From positions 48,829,854 to 48,893,853 of the forward strand of contig NC_065536.1 of assembly GCF_932294415.1 (NCBI RefSeq): DNA of 64,000 bases, given 5' to 3'. Made by a program: the position numbers and the translations under genes. A model generated the notes under the pieces. The model did no database searches. It saw only the letters and a list, made by a program, of their open reading frames with translations, and was not told the origin of the DNA. Below are positions 50,901 through 60,758 of the stretch, one piece after another. Positions within the stretch are counted from its first letter, which is position 1, and every line of letters starts with the position of its first letter. Source of the DNA: Quercus robur. Its lineage: Eukaryota > Streptophyta > Magnoliopsida > Fagales > Fagaceae.

Positions 50901-52303
50901 GATGTGAGTGACTATATGAAAAGGCAGTATAATAGGATATTATGGTTCAAATGAAATAGTATTTAAAGCTTGAAAAATACCTTATCCGTGTTTTCCAAGG
51001 ACTTCTGGTAGAGTTCATTGGATGGATTCTGCAAAAACATATTCAGTAATCAAGCTTCTAAAAGAGTCTTAAACTATAAAATACAATATAATTGAAAACT
51101 TAAGGAACTTAAAATTTTACCTCATCCGCTGCTTTTTGGAAATAGTCACGTGCCTTATCAAAAAAAACCTTCGCCTCATCAATGTCAGGAGTGAGAAATG
51201 CCTGAGAGGTTTGGGCATTTCCCAGGCACCACAATGCCTCATGCTTCACTGGATCGACAAGCAAAGCCTCTTCCAACTTCGAAATAGCATCTACATAATT
51301 CAATTTTTTTTTTAAGTTACCCCATCAAAATAGTTCGGTTCCAAAAAGAAAAAGTCATTGCAACAGCGATTCCAGTTCAATTATGTATATATTTAAAATA
51401 CCATAGTGTTGTTTTAATTTTATAAGAAATTCAGAATACCATTAATCATATTCTTTGAATCCGCAATGTTTTGAAATTGTGATAGCTCCAGCAATGCTCC
51501 TCCCCACTTTGTTAGATTCTGCAGAGTAATTCACATAGCCAAACAGATGATGTCATAATTCACATCTTTATATATGTGTATATATATATATATATATAAC
51601 TCTAAGCAATGTTACACCACCCAATAACTTGTTATTGAATTCATATTTTGAATTCCACATGTTCTATATGTTCTTAACATGCATGCCAATTGGATGTTAT
51701 TTACCTTTCAACCCATAAACTCATCTTTTATGAATTATTTTAAACTACAAAAACTTGAATTTAAATAATTGATCGATGACATTGCTATTAATCTTCGATA
51801 ATCTTGAAATTTTGCAAGCATAGAGAATACCCATGTAATCCAATGTTGAATATGATAAAATTTGCATCCAATTAAAAAAAAAATATTAAGTGGTGTAACA
51901 TTGAACCAAAAATATGAATATTATTTTACCAAAAAATATATATATGAATATTTAAAAAGTCATATCACTTAAACTAACAAACCATGCTAAAATTTAAGTA
52001 TCCCAAATAGTTCATAACAAACACATAAAAGCTAAAACTGTGAATCAACTCCAATAAACGGTTCAACCAACAAAAAAAAAAAATAGAGAATTAAAATGAA
52101 AGCATAATATACAAACACAGACACAAATACACATAGTCAAATATAATGGAGGTTGAAATTGAAGAATGAAACATTGAGATTAACAGAGACAGAGAGATAC
52201 TAACATCGGCATCAAGGGGGTTCTGGGCGTAGTTAGATTCGGCAGTTTTACGAGCGTGCTCGAACAGCAAGAGGCGATCGAAGTCTTCCTGAGAGAACTC
52301 CAT
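45617..52303 (-). CDS. TOM20: Mitochondrial import receptor subunit TOM20 (plant type)
   Basis: Six exons (52205-52303, 51440-51518, 51121-51290, 50981-51028, 50014-50100, 45617-45745) total 612 bases, 203 codons plus stop, with matching phases. The protein starts [20 protein letters not shown] and has TPR-like helices ([43 protein letters not shown]), then a lysine-rich stretch (residues 164-168). A carboxy-terminal membrane segment follows (about 176-193, [18 protein letters not shown]) before a short proline-rich end. Plant TOM20 is tail-anchored in the outer mitochondrial membrane and binds presequences, unlike amino-terminally anchored animal TOM20. The last intron (45746-50013) is 4.3 kb and full of transposons, and it separates the membrane anchor exon from the rest. 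Nothing suggests a broken gene. Confidence 0.95.
46463..46736 (+). repeat. Direct repeat copy 1 in TOM20 intron 5
   Basis: The segment GGGAGTTTATGAGATTGTTC to AATCTGGGAATTTATTG is repeated at 49063-49346 with about 90 percent identity by eye. Shared landmarks are TTCATTATGTGCAGCAAAGC, CCAGACCCAACCACAA and CGGGATCTGTTACAAATT. The two copies flank the nested transposons in the same intron. Confidence 0.85.
46853..48773. mobile_element. PIF/Harbinger-like non-autonomous element in TOM20 intron 5
   Basis: The terminal inverted repeats are identical over about 27 bases, beginning GAGCATTCACATCAAGAATG. They are flanked by TAA on both sides (46850-46852 and 48774-48776), the 3-bp duplication expected of PIF/Harbinger. 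It is 1921 bp including a later insertion (47614-48617). There is no transposase. CT-rich microsatellites and GGTGGTGG-type low complexity (47065-47570) generate long spurious open frames. Confidence 0.85.
47614..48617. mobile_element. MULE-type element nested inside the PIF/Harbinger element
   Basis: It has long inverted repeats of about 200 bp. The left arm has GGTCCAAAACTGACCCTCTA and repeated TTTCAGTCCTCTAACTTT; the right arm carries the same words inverted and ends TTTTTGCC. The 9-mer TAAAAAATA flanks it directly on both sides (47605-47613 and 48618-48626), the duplication length of Mutator-like elements. The interior (47850-48400) has CT microsatellites and no transposase. Confidence 0.85.
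49063..49346 (+). repeat. Direct repeat copy 2 in TOM20 intron 5
   Basis: Partner of 46463-46736, 2.6 kb downstream on the plus strand. It carries small indels relative to copy 1 (for example an additional AAGTTG near 49125). Confidence 0.85.
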
Positions 52304-53313
52304 GTTGTACGGTCTGGACTGGACTGGTAGAAGAGGAGATTGTTGTTGTGAGAGAAACTGTGTATATATGTGTTGTGAACTGTGTGTGTACTGTGAGCCA
52401 AGTCCTAGGGTTTGAAATATACGCCTTGTCGAATTGTTATATGCACTCACTTTACAGTTGTGTGCGTGTGCTGCGGGTTCTGACTCGATTTTTTGTTTTA
52501 AAGGTACCCGGTCTTCTCTGCTCGCACGTGTTACATTCAGTCTATGGACCCAGCCCAACTTATGTCTTGGATTAATTTTTCAGGGTTTGTTTTTTAAGGC
52601 TTAGGTTCGCAAAATTTTCAACATGTAACCCGACCCAACTCACAATATTGACAGTTTGGAATACATATTTTTAATTTAATAGTTTGATTAATTTTGAATT
52701 TTTAGATTTTGTTTAATTTTGTTAATTTGATTTATTTTGCTATGTTGAGACTTAATTTTGATAAAATAGAAATATTAAGCCCAATTATGTAAATTGTAAT
52801 CATTTATTGACTATATTTGGTTCAAAACCTTGAATGAACATCAAAATTCTTTAATTAGACAATACAAAATGGTTCAATTAACAACTCAAGAGTTGTCATG
52901 AGTTGAGCTTGATTGATGATTTGTCAACTCAACAATATTATGTTAGATTGAAAAATACCTCAAACATAACACAACCCATGCACACCTCTACCCATACCAC
53001 CATATTAGCTTGCTAATAGTGGGCCAAAGTTTTGAATAGGCCAATCTCAAATATTACTTGAAGTTCCACCCAAGAAGTCAAGAACTACCAACCAACATGT
53101 CTAGTTGTAAACTTGTGTTGAAATAAAACATCTATATGATATATAATTTATAGCATAAAATTTTTACAACTTGTTAAAGTGATAAATTGTTATTATAAAA
53201 ATGTCATTCTCATATGAATCCATCACTAAAATCATTTTATTTTGCACAGTCACAATAAAACATGTCACCATTGCCAGCAATGACCTTTCTCTCACTCGAT
53301 GTAAAAATGATAT
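52304..53313. promoter_or_regulatory. TOM20 upstream region
   Basis: The TOM20 5' UTR and promoter lie here; the LTR retrotransposon starts about 1.0 kb from the start codon. AT-rich beyond 52600. Open frames at 52348-52575 are not credible genes. GATAT at 53309-53313 abuts the 5' LTR and is the candidate left target-site duplicate. Confidence 0.5.
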
Positions 53314-53893
53314 TGCACGGCACCGAGGTACCCAGATCCAGTTGGGCCTTAGATTCAGGCCCAGCAGCATGGCCCACACCTCCAATCTCTTTCTACTCTA
53401 CCCTCACAAACTACAAGCCCAAGTTTCATCACCTGACCATTGCTCGGCGTAACGTTCCCGAATAATAAAGAAAAACTAAAATCCGAACACGCCATAGCAT
53501 GCTCGGCAGTTCCCAGGAAACATCACTACCAAGCATTCTTACTTGAGTTGGAACCAAGTTCCAAAGCCACATTCGCCACATTCCACCCCCACCTAACCAC
53601 CCACTTACAACTGATGATATTGGACCCCCAATTGCACTAACTATGGTTGCAATCATAGTCTCCCCACTAATCTAGAGCTATAAATACAAGAAGATGGAAA
53701 GGAAAAATGGCGGTTGAGAGGTTCACAAAAAATAGAGAGTAGAGAGAAACAATGATTCAGAAAGAGAGAGGATAAACTACGTTGAGTCTCTGTGCCGAGA
53801 ACGACCCAAAGTAGGAAATCCTAAGCCCACCTTATAAGTAAGTTGTGAGCCCATGTGAGGTCAAGCCCAACAGCCTCATTTCTGGCGCGCACA
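53314..53893 (+). repeat. 5' LTR, 580 bp
   Basis: It begins TGCACGGCACCGAGG and ends GCGCGCACA, followed by AT and the primer site. TATAAATA at about 53679 is a likely promoter box. Over the 469 bases visible in the 3' LTR there are no indels and about 20 substitutions (15 transitions, 5 transversions by hand count), near 4.3 percent. Several differences are CpG in this LTR and TpG or CpA in the 3' LTR. Confidence 0.93.
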
Positions 53894-53895
53894 AT

Positions 53896-53913
53896 TGGCA
53901 CCCACCGTGGGGC
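53896..53913 (+). other. Primer binding site, tRNA-Lys type
   Basis: TGGCACCCACCGTGGGGC lies two bases after the LTR. The expected complement of a plant tRNA-Lys (CUU) 3' end, TGGCGCCCACCGTGGGGC, differs at one base. The tRNA sequence is from recall. Confidence 0.75.
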
Positions 53914-53956
53914 TATTCTACGAAGCTGTGGTTCGACTGAGACTCATGCACGGGAA

Positions 53957-55441
53957 ATGTCTGAAGGGCGTTCGGGAGGCCAAACCGAGAGCGGATCTGT
54001 AGGATCTTCTCAAGACTCCACACGGCGGGAAAGAACACAGAAAAGGCGTGAGGATAGGGAACGTGAGTGTAGAGAAGAAGAATCTGGCCTAGGGGAGTGG
54101 TCAAACCAGACTCACCGAACAATGTCGGGTGCCTTGGGGCACGGGCAACATGATGAGAGAGACTAAGAACTAGAGCGGCTGCACAGACTAATGAGGGATT
54201 TGGAGTTTGAGGCAAGGGGTTGGCGATAGAGAAAGGACCGAGGCAACCAAGAAAGGAGGGATGGTAGTATGGGAAATCGAGGCGAGGAGAGGTCCAGCTA
54301 GTCAGGTTCCCGTCAACGTCGGGATCGTTCCATTTCCCAAGAATCACGCCGACGCAGGAACTGCTCACACTCCCAAGAGTTGCGTTAGCGTTGGAACCGT
54401 TCACGTTCGCGCGGATATGATGACCATGGTTCGGATTCCCCGGAGGAACGGCAGCCCTACAATGCTGCCATGGACGCAATGAGCGGGGCCTTACAAAAAG
54501 CTGCTCAGTCACCGTTCTCAAACGAAATTGAACGAGCCCCTATGCCGAGCCGATTTACGCGGCCACCGTTTAACTCCTACAATGGGAAAACGGATCCGGT
54601 GGAGCACGTCAGTCATTATATCCATATGATGTCTTTGCACACACACAACGATGCGTTGATGTGTAAGGTGTCTCCCTCAAGTCTTGGCTCCACGGCCTTG
54701 AGATGGTTTAATGGGTTACGAAAAGGTTCCATTCACAGTTTTACCGAGCTGATCCAGGAGTTTGGCGCTCGATTCGTGACGTACAGCTAGGTGCTGCAAC
54801 CGGTGGACGCACTGTTATCCATAAAAATGAGAGTCGGCGAAACCCTTCGGAGTTATGCTAGTCGGTATTAGGAGCTATACAATGAAATCAGTGGGGGTAA
54901 TGAGAAGATTGCGGCAAGCACTTTTAGGATGGGGCTGCTCGAGGACTTTGAACTACGAGAGTCGTTGACGAAAAGACCTCCCAAGGATATGAGGCAACTT
55001 ATAAGGCGTATTGAAGAGTATAAATGTCTCGAAGATGATCGGCTACAGAATAAGGGTAAGGCCTCGTTGCTGAATCGCTCCCGGCAAGGCGTTTTTGCCA
55101 CGAGACCAAGGAAAGATTTCAGGATGTAGGAACCAGAAACACAAATTGGAGGGGTGAATGTGGCTTTCAAAGAGCCGGTACACAAAATTTTAGACCGGAT
55201 TAAGAATGAATCTTTCTTCAGATGGCTGAACAAGATGGGGGGTGACCCGTCCCGGAGGAATCAAAACTTGTACTGCACATACCACAGAGATAAAGGGCAC
55301 ACCACCGAGCAGTGCTGGGTATTAAAAGATCATCTAGGGCAACTAGTGAAGGCAGGATATTTGAAAGAGTTCGTAGTGGATTCCGGTAACCGGGATATCG
55401 GCCATGGTGCTTAGCAAAAAGGGAACCCCCTCCCGCCGCCA
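53957..55441 (+). pseudogene. gag region, interrupted by stops
   Basis: One continuous frame holds a basic, arginine-rich amino part (MSEGRSGG onward), a capsid-like domain (54470-55126; RFTRPPFNSYNGKTDPVEHV, RWFNGL, IEEYKCLEDD), and a CX2HX4HX4C knuckle at 55274-55315 (CTYHRDKGHTTEQC), the form usual in this plant gypsy group. In-frame stops: TAA 54164; TAG 54227, 54299, 54386, 54788, 54869, 55127 and 55412. Most look like CAG or TGG changed to TAG. Gag would form the virus-like particle in the cytoplasm; this copy cannot encode it. Confidence 0.85.
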
Positions 55442-56146
55442 TTGGAAATGATCGAGGTTATCCATGCTGCCCCGAGGGGTGCGGCTATAACTAGAAGAGA
55501 AGTGTTAGCAGTGGCGCCTAAAGAAACCTGCACAGAAAGACAACCACGTGAAAAGAGAATAAAAGTTGGCCGGCTGGCAATTTCTTTTGACGAGGAAGAT
55601 CTAGAGGGAACAATCCAACCACATGATGATGCGTTGGTAGTAACAGCACGGATAAACGGCTTCTTAGTGAAAAGGGTGATGATAGACCAAGGAAGCGGAG
55701 CCGATATAATGTACCCAGATCTATTCGAGGGGCTCAGATTAAAAAATCAAGACTTGACGAAGTATGATACGCTGTTGGTCTCATTTGATGGAAGAGTGGT
55801 GATCCCTGAAGGTCAAATTTCCCTTTCGGTGAATATGGAGGGCAAGGAAGTGATAGTGACCTTCATAGTAGTCAGATCGTTCTCCCCATACACGGCAATC
55901 CTAGGAAGGTCGTGGATTCACGCAATAAGGGCTGTTCCGTCCACCCTGCATGTGAAAGTTAAATTTCCTACCGAGCATGGAGTTGCTGTAGTACGAGGAA
56001 ACCAGCAAGTGGCTAGGTAGTGCCTGGTCGCCGTGGTCAGGTGGAAGGGCAAGCAAGTTGAACAAAAGGAAACCACCGAAAAAGCATCTTTATAGTAATT
56101 ACAGAAGCCCCAAGAAAAAGAAGGGACGAGTTGTGTCGAAGAGCTG
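55442..56146 (+). pseudogene. Aspartic protease region
   Basis: Same frame as gag. The active-site motif reads VMIDQGSGADIMYPDLF with the Asp at 55685-55687; DQG rather than DTG or DSG is, to my recollection, normal in this plant family. The flap-side segment VTFIVVRSFSPYTAILGRSW is present. Stops TAG at 56018 and 56093 cut it from reverse transcriptase. Confidence 0.85.
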
Positions 56147-57160
56147 TTGAAGGTTAAAATTTTTCCAGACACTGACAGGTATTTTCAAATAGGGATGAGC
56201 ATGAAGGACCAGGATAAGGTAGAAATGTTGTTATTCCTTTTACAGAATGTGGATGTCTCTGCATGGAGTCCGTACGAAGTGCCCAGGGTAGACCCCGAGT
56301 TCATTGTCCATAAGCTCAATGTGGACCCGTCATTCCCCTGGAAGAAGCAGAAGAGCGGCAAAAGAGCATGTCGTTGCGGTCAAGTTGGAGGTCCAGAGGC
56401 TGAAGGAAACTAGGGTGATAAGAGAAATCTTCTTCCTGGAATGGTTAGCAAATACCGTGGTAGTGAAAAAGAAGAATGCCAAGTGGAGGGTTTGTGTGGA
56501 CTTCATAGACTTAAACCGGGCATGCCCGAAAGACCTGTACCCAATGCCGAAGATTGATCAATTAGTAGATGCTACATACGGACACTCGAGGATAAACTTC
56601 TTGGTCGCCTTTCAGGGGTATCATCAGATTGCCCTAGCACCCGAGGACCGAGAAAAGACAGCATTCATCTTCCCGGATGCAAACTATCACTATAACGTGA
56701 TGCCATTTGGGTTGAAGAACGCTGAAGCCACATACCAACGAATGATGACAAGGATGTTCCGAGATAAAATTGGGTGCACGGTAGAAGTATACATCGACGA
56801 TATGGTAGTGAAGAGTAAACAGGAAGCACGGCATGTAGAAGATCTTCAGGGAGTGTTTGAGGTATTCAGGCAACATAGGCTGCGCCTAAATGCTGAGAAG
56901 TGCATTTTCGGCATGGGGGCTGGTAAATTCTTAAGGTATATGATCACTAATCAGGGAATAGAGGCCAACCCCGATCAGATCGAAGCCGTGAATCGCCTCA
57001 GGCCGCCGAGCAATCCCAAAGAAGTGCAAGTATTGACCGGGATGTTAGCCGCACTTAACCGGTTCATTTCCAATTTGCTGATCGCTGTAGACCGTTCTAT
57101 CAACTTCTGAGGAAGTGGAAGGGATTTCAGTGGGATGAGAAGTGTGACAAAGCCTTTCAA
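56147..57160 (+). pseudogene. Reverse transcriptase region, frameshifted, catalytic Asp lost
   Basis: A frameshift near 56350 moves the reading from the gag frame to another, and a second near 57075 returns it. RT landmarks: VVVKKKNAKWRVCVDFIDLN, PMPKIDQLVDATYG, VMPFGLKNAEATYQRMM and the YIDD box (56790-56801). In motif A the family reads FLDAFQGYHQI, but here codon 56604-56606 is GTC, giving FLVAFQGYHQI, so the first catalytic aspartate is valine. The connection segment NPKEVQVLTGMLAALNRF follows. Confidence 0.9.
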
Positions 57161-58129
57161 GATTTGAAGGAGTATATGACGCAAGCGCCTATGTTAACGG
57201 CCCCAGATTCCGGAGAAGATTTATTCATGTACCTCTCGATGTCCGATCATGCCGTAAGTAATGTGCTGCTAAGGGACCGAGGAATACAACAACCAGTGTA
57301 TTACATAAGCAAAATCTTGATTGATGCCGAGACAAGATACCTACCTTTGGAGAAGTTAGTGTTGGCCCTGGTGCACACCACAAGGAAGCTGCCACATTAT
57401 TTTCAGGCTCATACTGTGTTCGTCCTGATTGAGTATCCTTTACAGTCATTGTTAAAAAGATCAGACTTCATGGGCTGAATAGCTAAGTGGGGGACTCGGC
57501 TAGGTTCCTTCGACATAAGGTACAGGCCGCGAAGCTCAGTAAAGGGGCAAGTCCTTGTTGATTTCGTTGCGGAGTTCTCCCCTAAGAACGACGGGAAGAT
57601 GATCAGTAATGTAAAGAATCGCCCGTGGAAGGTGTTTGTTGACGGCGCTTCGAGTGTTATGGGGGCCGGAGCCGGAATTGTCGTAATCACTCAAGAGGGG
57701 ATACGACTGGAGCATTCCTTCAGATTAGGGTTCAAAGCCTCTAATAACGAGGCCGAGTATGAGGCCTTTCGTGCCGGATTAAGGACCATTTTATGCCTGG
57801 GTGCATGAGATGTGGAGATTTATTCGTATTCTCGGCTGGTTGTGTATCAGATCCAGAGGAGCTTTGAAGCTTGGGATTCTCGGATGAAAGCCTATCTAAG
57901 TGCAGCAAAGCAAATCATTACCAAGTTCGGAACGGTGAAGGTGGCCCAAGTCAGTCGGGCACAAAATAGACACGCTAACTCACTAGCCACGTTAGCCTCG
58001 TCAATGGTCGAGGACATTCCTCGGCTGATCAAAGTAGAGCTTATAAGGGAGCCAAGTATTGGCATGACAGATAACTGCATCATGGCTGGGGCCGGCGTCG
58101 CCAGAATTTCAACAACCAGGCCGTGTTAG
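57161..58129 (+). pseudogene. RNase H region, interrupted, catalytic Asp lost
   Basis: Back in the gag frame. It carries RT-connection residues (PVYYISKILIDAETRYLPLE) and then a ribonuclease H domain: VDGAS (Asp 57641-57643), SNNEAEYEAFRAGL (Glu), and IYSYSRLVV, where the usual IYSDSRLVV aspartate is tyrosine (TAT, 57827-57829). Stops: TGA 57476, TGA 57806 and TAG 58127. The two TGA codons look like CGA changed by C-to-T. Confidence 0.88.
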
Positions 58130-59365
58130 ATGGACCCAATCATTGACTTCTTGGCCGAGGATCGAGTTTCGGATGACGAAAAAGAGGCCAAAAAGATTCG
58201 TCGGGTAGCTTCTCGGTATTGGCTGTCAGCAGATCGCAAGTTATACCGGAGATCTTTTGGAGGACTGTACCTTTCATGCTTACATCCAAAGAAAGTAAAT
58301 GAGCTTCTGTCCAAACTACATGACGGCGTGTGTGGTAGTCATATAGAGGGATGCTAGTTAGCACACATAGAGATGACTCAAGGATTTTGGTGGCCACAGA
58401 TGCAGAAAGATGCAACGGAATATGTGCGCAAATGTGAATAATGCCAAAAACACGCTCCCCTAATCCACCAGCCAGCAGGTCATTTGAATCCCGTCAATAG
58501 TCCATGGCCGTTTGCACAATGAGGGCTAGATATTCTTGGCCCATTCCTCCGAGCAACAGGTAACCGCCGGTTCGTGTTGGTGTCGATTGATTATTTCACG
58601 AAATGGGCGGAAGCCTAGGCCCTGGCAAATATCCAGGATGTAGACGTGAAGAAGTTTGTGTGGAAGAACATAGTCACAAGATTCGAGGTGCCGGACTCAC
58701 TGATATCAAACAACGGGCTACAGTTTGACAGCAAAGCTTTCCGAACCTTTTGCAGTGATCTTGGCATCAAAAACAAGTATTCTACTCCGACGTATCCCCA
58801 AAGCAACGACCAAGCTGAGGCGACTAACAAGACCATTTTGAACGGGTTGAAGAGAAGGTTGGACGGGGCGATGGGAAGATGGGTCGAGGAACTACCTAAC
58901 GTTTTGTGGGCTTACCATACGACCCCAAGAAGGTCCACAGGGGAGATTCCGTTCTCCTTGACGTATGGAGCAGAAGCCATGATTCTGGCCGAAGTGAACT
59001 TGTGCAGTGCACGAGTTACAAAATTTGACCCCGTTCGGAACGATGGTTTAATGCTAGAGCACTTGGATTGGTTGGAAGAGTGCCGAGGAACAGCAACAAT
59101 ACGGCTAGCGGAATACCAGCAGAGACTTGCCCAACCATACAACCGAGATGTAAAAGTTAAGGAATTCAGTGCCGGAGACTTGGTGCTAAGAAAAGTTGTG
59201 GGGAACATATGGGATGTAAGTGTTGGGAAGTTAGCTCAAACTTGGGAGGGAACGTACAGAGTCACTGCCATTGCAGGTGCGGGAGCGTACTATCTAGAAG
59301 ACCTTGACGAGAGGCCACTCCCCCGGCCATGGAATGTCCACAACCTTAAGAAGTTTTACCACTAA
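58130..59365 (+). pseudogene. Integrase region, interrupted, catalytic Asp lost
   Basis: The zinc-binding HHCC region spans about 58318-58445 (KLHDGVCGSHIEGC, QGFWWPQMQKDA, YVRKCE). The core has GLDILGPF (Asp 58529), then SNNGLQFDSKAFRTFC where the second catalytic aspartate of the usual SDNG is asparagine (AAC, 58709-58711), and DQAEATNKTIL with the Glu at 58817. The carboxy end ALPRPWNVHNLKKFYH type is intact, stopping at the natural TAA near 59363. In-frame stops: TAG 58355, TAA 58439, TGA 58520, TAG 58616. The last 240 codons (58646-59365) are uninterrupted. Confidence 0.9.
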
Positions 59366-59511
59366 CCATTCGTGCACGGAAACGTAAGTCTAAACCTTGT
59401 ACACCGCTCTAGTCAATATGATGATGAAGTTCCTTATTGCAGTTATATTCAATTTCATTATTGCACATTAGGAATCAATTAATTGCATATTTAGTATTAA
59501 TGAATCACGTT

Positions 59512-60238
59512 AAGGACAGAAACCTCATTCTCGGTTCGATCAATATCACCGAGCAGGTGGAAACCTTATTCTAATAAAAAATCCTAAGGACAGAAACCTC
59601 ATTTTCAGTTCGATCAATATCACTAAGCAGGTGGAAACCTTATTCCTATAAAAAATTCTAAGGATAGAAACCTCATTCTCGGTTCGATCAATATCATCGA
59701 GCAGGTGGAAACCTTATTCTAATAAAAAATCCTAAGGACAGAAACCTCATTCTCGGTTCGATCAATATCACCAAGCAGGTGGAAACCTTATTCTAATAAA
59801 AAAAATCCTAAGGACAGAAACCTCATTCTCGGTTCGATCAATATCACCGAGCAAGTGGAAACCTTATTCTAAGAAAAAATCCTAAGGACAGAAACCTCAT
59901 TCTTGGTTCGATCAATATCACCAAGCAGGTGGAAACCTTATTCTAAGAAAAAATCCTAAGGACAGAAACCTCATTCTCGGTTCGATCAATATCACCGAGC
60001 AGGTGGAAACCTTATTCCTATAAAAAAATCCTAAGAATAGGAACCTCATTCTCGGTTCGATCAATATCACCGAGCAGGTGGAAACCTTATTCTAATAAAA
60101 AATCCTAAGGACAGAAACTTCATTCTCGATTCGATCAATATCATCAAGCAAGTGGAAACCTTATTCCTATAAAAAATCCTAAGGACAGAAACCTTATTCT
60201 CGGTTCAATCAATACCACCAAGCATGGGGAAACCTTAT
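59512..60238 (+). repeat. Tandem array inside the retrotransposon, ten units of about 74 bp
   Basis: Units start at 59512, 59586, 59660, 59734, 59810, 59884, 59958, 60033, 60107 and 60181, so the spacings are 74, 74, 74, 76, 74, 74, 75, 74 and 74. Each reads AAGGACAGAAACCTCATTCT, CGGTTCGATCAATATCACCG, AGCAGGTGGAAACCTTATTC and an A-rich linker. The last unit is truncated and diverged. The array lies in the non-coding stretch between integrase and the antisense gene. Confidence 0.95.
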
Positions 60239-60758
60239 GCCAGAGCATGAGGCAGCTTGCCATTCATCTTCACAAGAAAGCAAATATGTGTTGTGTAAAA
60301 CACCAAATATATGGGGGCTTGATTTATCCAACTGTACAAATCATCCCTGGCCATACATGCAAGAAGATAAGTGGCAACAACAAAAAAGAGGGGAAGGTAA
60401 CAATACAGAACAAAGCAATAGCCAAGCCTTCACAAACATGATCAAAGCAAACACATGGCGAATAAACTATCATCCAAATAAAGTTAACAAAAAAATAAAA
60501 TCAATGTTTCATTGCCAAACCCGACTACTGCATACGGGTTATCCCTGGGAAATAAAGAAATTGTTTAGTCACCATAGCTCGGTGACATAGGCAAATTTAC
60601 TAGAAAAGAAATAGTATTAGAAGGCAATAAAAAGTAATAAAGGCAATAAAGAGTCGGTTCGGCAATTAGGTTGATGGAACGGAGGGTCTGGTCTGGTCGG
60701 TTGCGACATTCTACTGCTGGTCGGCCACGGGAAAAAGTAGATCCCCACCGGGCTGATC
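60239..60758. other. Element internal non-coding DNA after the array
   Basis: Open frames at 60237-60590 and 60671-60862 show no retroelement motif. This segment is probably untranslated for both gag-pol and the antisense gene. Confidence 0.5.

Noticed and set aside
53201..53656. Open frames of 66-83 codons on both strands
   Set aside because: They are 5' LTR sequence; the identical pattern recurs in the 3' LTR at 63647-63874.
53912..54521. 202-codon minus-strand open frame across gag
   Set aside because: It is the shadow of the Arg/Ser-rich gag frame; it has no homology to the antisense gene and lies at the opposite end of the element.
59512..60238. CRISPR-like array
   Set aside because: The repeats are contiguous 74-bp units without unique spacers, in a plant retrotransposon; it is an ordinary tandem array.
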